Origin: a halophilic archaeon
Lineage (GTDB): Archaea > Halobacteriota > Halobacteria > Halobacteriales > Haladaptataceae
Direction: 5' to 3'
Length of the DNA stretch: 64,000 nucleotides
Assembly: GCA_003298465.1 (NCBI GenBank)
Contig: QNGA01000003.1
Location: forward strand, 310,001-374,000
A model generated the notes under the pieces. The model was given only the letters and a program-made list of their open reading frames with translations, was not told the DNA's origin and did not search any database. The position numbers and the translations under genes were made by a program. Below, piece after piece: positions 28,163-35,210 of this stretch; positions within the stretch are counted from its first letter, which is position 1, and every line of letters begins with the position of its first letter.

Positions 28163-28309
28163 GCCCGGGTGGCTTAGCTGGACATAGCGCCGCACTCATA
28201 GGGTTCTGAGATTGGCGCTCAGGCCTTGGAAGCCTCCCATGCCCACGGGGCCCGCCAGCCTCGAACCTGGGTCATGCGGAGATCGAGGGTTCGGAGCCCT
28301 CCCCGGGCA
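28163..28309 (+). tRNA. Elongator tRNA-Met (CAU) with a 73-nt intron
   Basis: The acceptor stem GCCCGGG (28163-28169) pairs with CCCGGGC (28302-28308), discriminator A 28309. Anticodon stem CCGCA (28190-28194) pairs with TGCGG (28275-28279). The loop reads CTCATA then, after the intron, A; the anticodon CAT is at 28197-28199. An intron at 28201-28273 fits the canonical position after nucleotide 37, removed by the archaeal splicing endonuclease at a bulge-helix-bulge. T-arm GAGGG TTCGGAG CCCTC. An intron in this elongator tRNA is known from other haloarchaea. CCA is not encoded. Confidence 0.92.
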
Positions 28310-28328
28310 TTTCTGTACCGCTCGTCCG

Positions 28329-28499
28329 TCAGTAGCCGCCGAGAACCTCTAGGAGGCTTCCGAGCGCCCACCGAAGGTTCTCACCGCCGGTGAGCAGGAG
28401 GTCGGCCACCGCGAGGATGGCGACCAGCGCGAGGACGCCGCCGGAGATGGTGATCTCGGGCGTATCGTCGTCGTCGAGGTTGAATCTACCTTTTACCAC
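28329..28499 (-). CDS. Small single-span membrane protein
   Basis: GTG at 28499 starts a 56-residue protein: VVKGRFNLDDDDTPEITISG, then a hydrophobic segment GGVLALVAILAVADLLL and a short amphipathic tail ENLRWALGSLLEVLGGY. GAGGG lies six bases upstream. An ATG at 28580 would add 27 residues with no clear promoter and is less likely. Small acidic one-helix proteins are common in haloarchaea and mostly unstudied. No function can be given. Confidence 0.55.
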   Translation of the reverse strand: MVKGRFNLDDDDTPEITISGGVLALVAILAVADLLLTGGENLRWALGSLLEVLGGY

Positions 28500-28652
28500 G
28501 GTTCCCTCTACCGCAATTGACGGACGGGACGGTGAAAACACCGCCACTTCTTCCATCTGCAACGATAGTGAATCGAACACGTGGGTCCGTCGGACTGCCG
28601 TCGCTATCGGGTCGTCGTCAGAAGGAAAGATGGCGGCGAAATCCGCGGTTCG

Positions 28653-29144
28653 TCAGTCCGCTGCCGAGGAGACGTCCAGCTGCTCGGTCGCCTCCACGAG
28701 TTCGTCGAGGGCCTCCTCTTCCTCTTCGAGATTCTGGTGGAGGAGGTCTCCAGCCTCGTCGTGGCCCAGCTGGTCGGCGAGATGCGCGAGGTTCCCGTAG
28801 GCCGCGATCTCCAGGTGCTCGGACTTCTGGGCGGCCGTGAGGTCGAACGCCTCGAGCGCCTCCTGCTCGGGGTCGTTCTGGACGAACTCGTCGTGGTCCT
28901 CGACGAGGCCGTCGACGGCGTGGAGCTGCTTCTCCTCCGGCGAGACGCCGACCTTGTCGAAGACCTCCTCGAGACGCTCGACGTGACCTTCGGTCTCCTG
29001 GCGGTGCTCGCGGAACGCGCTCTGGGCCTTCTCGTCGCTGACCTCGCTTTCCAGGTCGTCGAGCGCGTCGAGCAGCTGCTTTTCCGTGTAGTACATCTCT
29101 TTCAGACCCGTCTCGAACAGGTCGTCGAGGCTTTCGGTGCTCAT
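28653..29144 (-). CDS. DUF892 (YciE/YciF) ferritin-like protein
   Basis: This 163-residue all-helical protein shows the DUF892 pattern: SLDDLFETGLKEMYYTEKQL, FREHRQETEGHVERLEEVF, SEHLEIAAYGNLAHLADQL. These hold the Glu and ExxH residues of a ferritin-type di-metal site. Members are stress-induced cytosolic proteins that may bind iron. The tail is extremely acidic (LEEEEEALDEL). ATG at 29144. It is divergent from the second ZIP transporter, which may be metal-regulated, but the gap between them is over 300 bp. Confidence 0.85.
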   Translation of the reverse strand: MSTESLDDLFETGLKEMYYTEKQLLDALDDLESEVSDEKAQSAFREHRQETEGHVERLEEVFDKVGVSPEEKQLHAVDGLVEDHDEFVQNDPEQEALEAFDLTAAQKSEHLEIAAYGNLAHLADQLGHDEAGDLLHQNLEEEEEALDELVEATEQLDVSSAAD

Positions 29145-29455
29145 TGTTGATCTCCACTCTATCCGAGCACGGTTACGTTGTTAGGCGTTCGAGTTGCAAG
29201 CGCACCCTCTTTATCCCTGACCGAGTTCGCCGTCGCCGGACAGCGGTTTTCCGTGTCCGATACTCGGGCTCCTCGGCCGATTTTTGGTTCGGTCACCTCC
29301 GGCCCGGAACCTCCCGTCGGTCGTCGGTAGCGTCCGAGACGACGCCCGGATAGCAGATTTCACAAAATATATTTTGCGTTAGGGAAACGAAGTATCTCTC
29401 CTCGGAACTCTCTATTTTAGGCTCGCCAAAAAATATAATCTCGATGATAAGTCTT
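29145..29455. other. Divergent intergenic region with AT-rich regulatory block
   Basis: No gene is seen. The left half is ordinary GC-rich DNA. From about 29355 to 29455 it is AT-rich, with a 14-bp palindrome caaaatatattttg (29363-29376), a DtxR-like operator at 29415-29431 and a TATA box at 29431-29437 for the ZIP gene. Confidence 0.55.
29415..29431 (+). promoter_or_regulatory. DtxR/SirR-like metal-repressor operator abutting the TATA box
   Basis: ttttaggctcgccaaaa is an imperfect inverted repeat close to the TTAGG...CCTAA type recognised by DtxR-family metalloregulators. It lies directly against the TATA-like aaatata (29431-29437). Occupancy would block transcription-factor binding, fitting metal-dependent repression of an importer. 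Assignment is by resemblance only. Confidence 0.5.
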
Positions 29456-30295
29456 ATGCGGACCGAAGCCGAACGATTCCGTATGGGACTGCTGGCGAAC
29501 CTCGTTCTGGTGTTCATCGCAGGGTTGGTGACGGCCCTGGCGACCGGCGTCGGAGCGATACCGTTCTTTCTCGTCGACGACGTGAGCGACCGCTGGAACG
29601 TCACGCTCTGGGGGCTCGCCTCCGGTATCATGGTCTCCGCGTCAGTGTTCGGCCTGATCTTCGAGGGCGTGTCGAACGGCAACGGAGGGAGCGTCCGGGG
29701 GGTGGCGCTGGGGATGCTGGTCGGCGTCGCGCTCGTCGTCGTCAGCCACCGCGTCATCTCCGGCGCGGAGGTGAACCCGCGGCAGTACGAGGAGGCCGAC
29801 TACAAGAAACTCGTGCTCATCCTCGGCATCCTGACGGTCCACAGTTTCCCCGAGGGCGTCGCTATCGGCGTCTCGTTCGCCGAACTCGGCTTCGAAGGCG
29901 GAATCGGCCTCCTCGGGTTCACCGTGCCGCTGCTCGCCATCTTCATGACCGTCGCCATCTCCATCCACAACGTCCCCGAGGGGCTGGCCATCTCCATCCC
30001 GCTCCGCGCGATGAACGTCGGCAAGTGGCGCATGGTCTGGTGGGCCGTCTTCTCCAGCCTCCCCCAGCCCATCGGCGCGGTCATCGCGTTCTACTTCGTC
30101 CGCGTCGCCCGGCAGTTCCTCCCGATAGGGTTCGGATTCGCCGCCGGCGCGATGATATACCTCGTCGCGTCGGAGTTCGTCCCCGAGGCGCTGGAGATCG
30201 GCGAGGGACTGCCGAGCCGCGGCTACCCCGAACTGGTCGCGGGCGTGGTCCTCGGCGTCGTCCTGATGGTGCCGCTGGCGCTGATCCAGGTCTGA
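29456..30295 (+). CDS. ZIP-family divalent metal transporter (second copy)
   Basis: This 279-residue membrane protein has about eight helices and the metal-site motifs HSFPEGVAIGVSF and HNVPEGLAISIPL, both with the canonical His. It should import Zn2+, Mn2+ or Fe2+. ATG at 29456 fits leaderless initiation 19-25 nt after the TATA box; ATG 29444 and 29483 are alternatives. It shares only fold-level similarity with the ZIP at 1016-1840. The DtxR-like operator at its promoter suggests repression when metal is plentiful. Confidence 0.83.
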   Translation: MRTEAERFRMGLLANLVLVFIAGLVTALATGVGAIPFFLVDDVSDRWNVTLWGLASGIMVSASVFGLIFEGVSNGNGGSVRGVALGMLVGVALVVVSHRVISGAEVNPRQYEEADYKKLVLILGILTVHSFPEGVAIGVSFAELGFEGGIGLLGFTVPLLAIFMTVAISIHNVPEGLAISIPLRAMNVGKWRMVWWAVFSSLPQPIGAVIAFYFVRVARQFLPIGFGFAAGAMIYLVASEFVPEALEIGEGLPSRGYPELVAGVVLGVVLMVPLALIQV

Positions 30296-30314
30296 GGCGC
30301 CCGTAACGACCGGT

Positions 30315-30353
30315 GTAAACGGTTTCGAGCCGTTTGCGGCGGTGTAAGCCGCC
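30315..30353 (+). terminator. Two adjacent hairpins downstream of the ZIP gene
   Basis: Hairpin 1 has an 8-bp stem (gtaaacgg 30315-30322 with ccgtttgc 30330-30337, one G-U pair) and a 7-nt loop. Hairpin 2 has ggcgg 30338-30342 with ccgcc 30349-30353 and a 6-nt loop. ggtgtaa occurs in both (30312-30318, 30341-30347). There is no strong T tract, so this could be a 3'-end structure, a small RNA or a decayed mobile-element end. The rest of 30354-30461 shows nothing further. Confidence 0.3.
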
Positions 30354-30461
30354 ACTTCCTCCCCGTTCGAACGACGTGAACGGAGTGAACTGGCGTCAAC
30401 GCTCGCCTCCCTACAAGACCGCCGGGCGAGAGAAACGGACGTGGGCAGAGGTGTGCCAAGC

Positions 30462-30731
30462 ATGTCGAAAGCATTCGAGAACGACGACGCGTCTGCGGTC
30501 GGCAGCGGTGCCGACGCCGGGCGCGCCACGGTCGGTGTACTGGAGCGGTGTCGCGCACACGTTCTCGCACCGGTTCGATTCGTGGGGTTCTGGTCCGCCG
30601 TCGTCCTCCCGTTCCTCTATCTCCCGCTGCTCCTGGGTGGACTCGACGGCACGGAGTGGACGGTCTTCTTGTCCCTGCTGGCGCTCGACTGTCTCGCCCT
30701 CCTCGCGGGCCACTCCTACGGACGGGAGTGA
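30462..30731 (+). CDS. Small two-span membrane protein, unknown
   Basis: This 89-residue protein has a polar N-terminus (MSKAFENDDASAVGSGADAG) followed by two hydrophobic helices, FVGFWSAVVLPFLYLPLLLG and WTVFLSLLALDCLALLAGHS, joined by a short turn GLDGTE. The tail is YGRE. It looks like a haloarchaeal membrane protein of unknown role. ATG at 30462 is chosen over GTG/ATG options upstream that add only polar residues. The aldo/keto reductase starts 54 bp downstream. Confidence 0.6.
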   Translation: MSKAFENDDASAVGSGADAGRATVGVLERCRAHVLAPVRFVGFWSAVVLPFLYLPLLLGGLDGTEWTVFLSLLALDCLALLAGHSYGRE

Positions 30732-30785
30732 CCCGCGGCACGGATTTCGGTCGATTTAACGCCGTGCTCTCGAAATCGTCACGAC

Positions 30786-31751
30786 ATGGAACTGGAAACC
30801 GTGTCGCTGGGAGCGACTGGTACCCGCGTGAGCGAACTCGCGTTCGGCACGTGGCGGTTCGGACACGAGAACGACGACGGCGAGGTCGAAATCGGCGAGG
30901 AGCGGGCCCACGAACTGCTCGACGCGTACGCCGACGCGGGCGGCAACTTCATCGACACCGCCGACATGTACGGCGACGGCGACAGCGAGCGCTTCATCGG
31001 GAACTGGCTCGCCGACCGCGACCGAGAGGACTTCGTCGTCGCCTCGAAGATATACTGGCCCACCCGGCCGGACGACCCGAACGGCCGCGGCCTCTCGCGC
31101 AAACACCTGCGCCGGCAGGTCGACCGCATCCTGGACCGTCTCGGCACCGACTACCTCGACCTGCTGTACGTCCACCGCTGGGACGACGACACGCCCGCGG
31201 ACGAGTTCATGCGCACGCTCGACGGCTTCGTCCGCGACGGCAAGGTGAACTACCTCGGCACGTCGACGCTCGAACCGAACGCCTGGAAGGTCGTCAAGGC
31301 CAACGAGATGGAGTACGAGCCGTTCCGGCTCGCCCAGCCCCGGTACAATCTCGTCAACCGCGAGGTGGAACCGAACTACCTGCCGATGTGCGACGACTAC
31401 GACGTCGGCGTCGTTCCGTGGTCGCCGCTCGCGGGCGGGTTCCTGACCGGCAAGTACAGCCGCGACGAGGAGCCACCGGCGGGCTCTCGCGGCGCCACCG
31501 ACCAGCAGTTCCGCGACTCGTATCTCACCGACGAGAACTTCGACGTCCTCGAGACGGTCGAGGCGGTCGCCGACGAGGTCGGTGCCTCGACGGCCCAGGT
31601 CAGCCTCGCGTGGCTGCTCGAGCACGACGCCGTCACCGCACCCATCGTCGGCGCGCGCACCGTCGACCAGCTGGAGGAGAACCTCGAAGCGACCCGGATA
31701 GAACTCTCCGACGAGCAGTTCGCGCGGCTCACCGACGCGAAGTCGGTCTGA
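30786..31751 (+). CDS. Aldo/keto reductase
   Basis: This 321-residue cytosolic (beta/alpha)8 NADPH oxidoreductase has the catalytic tetrad in context: Asp in NFIDTADMYG, Tyr in the same motif, Lys in VVASKIYWPT and His in LYVHRWDDD. The C-terminal NADP-binding part reads TAPIVGARTVDQLEENL. It belongs to the AKR group related to voltage-gated K+ channel beta subunits and YajO-type reductases. The carbonyl substrate is not predictable. ATG at 30786. Confidence 0.9.
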   Translation: MELETVSLGATGTRVSELAFGTWRFGHENDDGEVEIGEERAHELLDAYADAGGNFIDTADMYGDGDSERFIGNWLADRDREDFVVASKIYWPTRPDDPNGRGLSRKHLRRQVDRILDRLGTDYLDLLYVHRWDDDTPADEFMRTLDGFVRDGKVNYLGTSTLEPNAWKVVKANEMEYEPFRLAQPRYNLVNREVEPNYLPMCDDYDVGVVPWSPLAGGFLTGKYSRDEEPPAGSRGATDQQFRDSYLTDENFDVLETVEAVADEVGASTAQVSLAWLLEHDAVTAPIVGARTVDQLEENLEATRIELSDEQFARLTDAKSV

Positions 31752-31856
31752 CTCCGCCCCGGACTTCGCTGGTCGGTCGACCGTCGCGACCGACCGGTGA
31801 CCGGCGGAACGCGTGCGGTCGAGAACCTTAACAGGGGTGCGGACCAACAGTTCGGT

Positions 31857-32435
31857 GTGCACAGGTCGCGGCTCCTCCTCGGTATCGCCGCCGTCTTCGC
31901 CGGGCTAACGGCGTCGCTGGCCATCCTCGGGTTCGTCTACAACCTCTTCCTGCTCGTGTTCGCGGTGCCGTTCGCCATCACCACGGTCATACTCTGGTAC
32001 CACGCCACGGGGCGACTCGCCAGGAAGGTCCGGGAGGGGGAGTTCGAGCAGCGCCGCCAGCGCGGCTTCGGGCCGGACCCGCGCGCCGCCGGCACGCGGC
32101 CCCGCGAGGGAGCGGACCGGCGGACGTCCGGCGGTGCGGCCGAACGCGGCCGCGAACGTGCCGAGGAGTGGGCGCGCCAGCGGGCGCGTCGCGGCGCGGG
32201 CGAGCGACAGCGAGCGGGTCGGCGAGGACGACGTACCTACGCCGGCAACTCGGGCGCTCCGAGCGCGGCCGAGGCCTACAGCATCCTCGACGTCGACCCG
32301 GAAGCCGACGAGGAGTCGGTCCGGCAGGCGTACCGCGAGAAGGTGAAGACCGTCCACCCCGACCGCGAGGACGGCAGCGAGGAGGCGTTCAAGCGCGTGA
32401 ACAGCGCGTACGAACGGATTCAGGACGACCGCTGA
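31857..32435 (+). CDS. Membrane-anchored DnaJ-domain protein
   Basis: This 192-residue protein has two N-terminal transmembrane helices (LLLGIAAVFAGLTASLAILGF and LFLLVFAVPFAITTVILWY, residues about 5-45). An Arg-rich linker of about 85 residues follows, then a C-terminal J-domain (AYSILDVDPEADEESVRQAY ... VKTVHPDREDGSEEAFKRVN). The HPD tripeptide that stimulates Hsp70 ATPase is intact. GTG at 31857 is preferred because ccttaac (31826-31832) is a TATA-like element 25-31 nt upstream. It probably recruits DnaK to the membrane. Confidence 0.85.
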   Translation: MHRSRLLLGIAAVFAGLTASLAILGFVYNLFLLVFAVPFAITTVILWYHATGRLARKVREGEFEQRRQRGFGPDPRAAGTRPREGADRRTSGGAAERGRERAEEWARQRARRGAGERQRAGRRGRRTYAGNSGAPSAAEAYSILDVDPEADEESVRQAYREKVKTVHPDREDGSEEAFKRVNSAYERIQDDR

Positions 32436-32627
32436 CCGCCGCGAACGGAGCGCGACTGCCGGATTATCATCTGCTGTACTCATCGGCTGGATTTATTACA
32501 GATGGTGCGAAACGTCTCGACCAACGGATATGTCGCCAGCAACTCCTTTCGCCGACGTCGGTCCCCGTCTGCGGTTCTCGCGGCTCTCGGTCGCCCTCCC
32601 GGGAAACGACGGGGGTGACGGCGGTCG
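32436..32627. other. Intergenic region upstream of the surface protein
   Basis: A TATA-like ggatttattac at 32489-32499 is the only AT-rich element. It lies about 130 nt before the surface-protein ATG but 31-41 nt before the short upstream frame at 32530. Confidence 0.4.
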
Positions 32628-32631
32628 ATGA
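32530..32631 (+). CDS. Candidate 33-aa upstream peptide coupled to the surface-protein gene
   Basis: ATG at 32530 starts MSPATPFADVGPRLRFSRLS, then a Gly/Asp tail. The stop TGA (32629-32631) overlaps the ATG of the next gene at 32628. gggggtga at 32613-32620, near-identical to the haloarchaeal SD, lies inside its 3' end and serves the next start. The promoter position fits this frame better than the large gene. Coding status is unproven. Confidence 0.4.
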   Translation: MSPATPFADVGPRLRFSRLSVALPGNDGGDGGR

Positions 32632-34064
32632 GGTCGAACCTGTCGTCGTCCGGACTCGTCGTCGCGCTGGTCGCCGCCCTCGTCGTGGGGGGGACGCTCC
32701 CGACGGCCGTCGTCGACGGCAAGAGCGCGTCGATGCCCGACGTACAGGGAGACCGCGGGGACGTCGTCTACATCACCGTCAGCTCGAACCAGCAGTCGAC
32801 CGTCAACATCGGCGGTCCGAATGCTGGTTTCTGGATACAGATTCCGAACTTCAAGGGGAAGACGACTATCGGACTGAACACGTACGAGACCGGCAGCGAG
32901 AGCAAGAGCGACCTCATCGTGGCGGGACCGACGAACAAGATAACCGTGAAGACGTGGTCCCAGGTGGGCCCGATTCAGCCGGACAGCTATCGCATGAACG
33001 TGACGGCCGACGGAACCCCGCTGGACGTCGGTCAGTTGACCATCCGGAAGCGCACGACGCGCGGAGCGGAGACGTTCGTCCTGCCGTCGGCGGTCGAGAT
33101 GAGGGACGTCGACTCGGTAGCGGACCTGCGCAAGAACGTCGTTCAGCCGAACGACCACTCCATCGCGCGCGGTGACCGGTTCGTCCTCGCACTCAACGCC
33201 TCCGGCGTCACCGGGTTCATCGATTCGTTCGGCGACACCGAAGGCGTCTCGTTGACCTTCCGCGAGACCAACAACGAACGGAACACGACGCCGAACGAGT
33301 TCAGTGCGGACGACATCTCGTCGAAGCGCACGTTCGTCGACGAGGAGAACGACGTGACGTACTTCGTCCTCGACACCACCGGCCGTGGTATCGAACCGGG
33401 CGACAGGTACGACGTGACGTTCGCGCTCGACGGGTCGAACCCGCTGATGGAAGAGAACGAGAGGGAGTCCGCGACGACGACGTTCGAAGTCGTCAAACGG
33501 CGGGCGAGCATCGACCACGTCGGCGCCTCCGTCGTCGTCGAGAAGGGGGAGACGACCATCACGGGGACGACGACCCTCGCACCGGGAAGCACGATGAAGC
33601 TGAGCGCGTACAAGTACGGCTCGAACAACTTTGTCCTCGGACCGAAGGAGGTGACGGTCGGGGCGAACCACACGTTCGGCACGACGTTCGACTTCGGCGA
33701 CGTCCGTCGCGGGACGGGGTTCACGTTCAAACTGATCGGTCCGAACGGGAGCGTCGAGAAGTCCGTCCCGGGCGTCGTCGCACCGCAGCAACGGCGAACG
33801 ACCACCACGACCCCCACGACCACCACTACCACGACGACCACGACCAGTACGACCGTCACGACCACGAACGTCACCGCGTCGACCACCGGGAACGCGACGA
33901 CAGCGACGAACGGGACCGCCACGCCGACCGCGACGCCCGTCTCGACCGCGCCGCCGATAACCGCCGGAACCGTCTCTGAGGGTGGCCTTCCGGGGTTCGA
34001 GGCCGGCACGGCGCTGGTCGCGCTGGTCGCCGCGGCGGTGTTGCTCGTCCGGCGGTCGAGCTAA
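32628..34064 (+). CDS. Secreted PGF-CTERM surface glycoprotein
   Basis: This 478-residue protein has an N-terminal signal (SSSGLVVALVAALVVGGTLP) and a large beta-rich extracellular part with several N-glycosylation sequons (NAS, NHT, NVT, NGT). Near residue 385 a Thr-rich stalk begins (TTTTTPTTTTTTTTTTSTT, an O-glycosylation-type region). The C-terminus, GGLPGFEAGTALVALVAAAVLLVRRSS (positions 452-478), matches the PGF-CTERM tripartite signal processed and lipid-anchored by archaeosortase A. The architecture resembles S-layer or BGTF-type surface proteins. No enzymatic motif is seen. Confidence 0.85.
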   Translation: MRSNLSSSGLVVALVAALVVGGTLPTAVVDGKSASMPDVQGDRGDVVYITVSSNQQSTVNIGGPNAGFWIQIPNFKGKTTIGLNTYETGSESKSDLIVAGPTNKITVKTWSQVGPIQPDSYRMNVTADGTPLDVGQLTIRKRTTRGAETFVLPSAVEMRDVDSVADLRKNVVQPNDHSIARGDRFVLALNASGVTGFIDSFGDTEGVSLTFRETNNERNTTPNEFSADDISSKRTFVDEENDVTYFVLDTTGRGIEPGDRYDVTFALDGSNPLMEENERESATTTFEVVKRRASIDHVGASVVVEKGETTITGTTTLAPGSTMKLSAYKYGSNNFVLGPKEVTVGANHTFGTTFDFGDVRRGTGFTFKLIGPNGSVEKSVPGVVAPQQRRTTTTTPTTTTTTTTTTSTTVTTTNVTASTTGNATTATNGTATPTATPVSTAPPITAGTVSEGGLPGFEAGTALVALVAAAVLLVRRSS

Positions 34065-34129
34065 CTGTCCGATAGTTTTTATACGATGATTGAAGACGTG
34101 AGTACGAACGCGCCGCTCCCGAACCGACG

Positions 34130-35119
34130 ATGATACGTCAGATGGACCAGTCCGAGTTCGCCGCGTTCGTCGCCGCCCTCTAGGAGCGGCAGGGCTGGCG
34201 AACGCAGGTCACCGAGAAGTCCGGAAAGTCCTTCGTCGCCCTGCAGCGCGAGGACGCCGAGGGACTCATCTGGGCGACGCCCGGGAGCGGCGACGGCGTC
34301 AGCGGCAAGGCGCTCCAGCAGTTCGTCACGCTCCGCGAGCAGTACGGCCTCGACGAGGGCGCGGTCGTCACCGCGGGGCGGTTCACCGACGACGCCGAAC
34401 GCATCGCGGACCAGGCGGGCATCGAACTCGTCGACGGCGAGAAGCTCCGGACCATCGTCGAGGCACGAGAACTCCACGACCTCCTTCGGGAGCACGCCGA
34501 CGGGGCGGCCGCCGGCGACGACGGGACCGCGGACGACGCGACGACCGACGACGCGGACGACGAGGGCCCGCTCGACCGTCTCCCGGCGGTTCCGGCGAAA
34601 GCAGTCGGCGGCGTGGTGGTCGCGTTGCTCGCGGTCGTCGCGGCCGTCGTCGTCGGGCCGACCATCCTCGGCACGGGCGGCGAGGTCCAGGAGACGTCGT
34701 TCGACGTCTCGGCGGCGTCGTCGGTGTCGGGCGACGAGACCGCGACGCTCCGGGTGGCGTGGAACGCGAAGGCGACCACCGAACTCCGTCCGGGGAACGG
34801 CACCGTCTACCGACCGCGCTCGGGCCAGCGGTTCGTCCTCGTCGAGATGAACGTCACGAACGCCGGCGACGGGACGTTCGGACTCCGCCAGCGCGGCTTC
34901 CTGCTCCGCGCGAACGGCACGACCCACGGCCACCAGCCGCTGTCGAACGCCAGCGGCTTCGACCCCACCGTTCTCGGTCCCGGCGAGTCGACCACCGTCT
35001 GGACCATCTTCTCTGTCGGCGAGTCGACGACGACGGCGACGCTCGTCGTCAACGAGGCAGTGTACGGGGACGTGGGGGTGCGGTTCGACCGCGACGCGAA
35101 CCGCTCGGTCGCCGTATAG
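34130..35119 (+). pseudogene. Mrr-like/restriction-endonuclease-fold membrane protein interrupted by an in-frame TAG
   Basis: From ATG 34130 the frame reads MIRQMDQSEFAAFVAAL, then TAG (34181-34183), then ERQGWRTQVTEKSGKSFVAL and continues open for 311 more codons to 35119. The first part matches the FVADLWERQGW type N-terminus of haloarchaeal Mrr-like proteins, so the stop likely replaces a Trp codon (TGG to TAG). The domain is about 110 residues long with a degenerate active site (WATPGSG where QxK is expected). Then comes an acidic linker, one transmembrane helix (VGGVVVALLAVVAAVVVGPT) and an extracellular DUF4352-like domain. Nonsense mutation, sequencing error or readthrough are all possible. 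Confidence 0.75.
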
Positions 35120-35180
35120 GGAGTTCTCGGGAGCCGTACGTACCGATTTCGTCCCGTTCGCGGCCGTGACGCGGGCAAGG

Positions 35181-35186
35181 TTTTTG
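35181..35186 (+). promoter_or_regulatory. TATA-like element of the GTPBP1-like gene
   Basis: tttttg preceded by caagg lies 25-30 nt before ATG 35211; the region otherwise is GC-rich. Confidence 0.5.
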
Positions 35187-35210
35187 CCCTGGCGGACCTA
35201 AGGCGCGCGC

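Noticed and set aside
30296..30461. Insertion-sequence remnant
   Set aside because: No transposase fragment, terminal repeats or target duplication could be recognised; kept only as a hairpin observation.
34086..34133. 15-codon frame upstream of the TAG-containing gene
   Set aside because: Its ATG lies only a few bases after the TATA-like ttttta, so it would precede the expected transcript start.
34181..34183. Pyrrolysine at the TAG codon
   Set aside because: No pylT/pylS-like gene is seen in the window, and haloarchaea are not known to encode pyrrolysine; a Trp-to-stop change is simpler.
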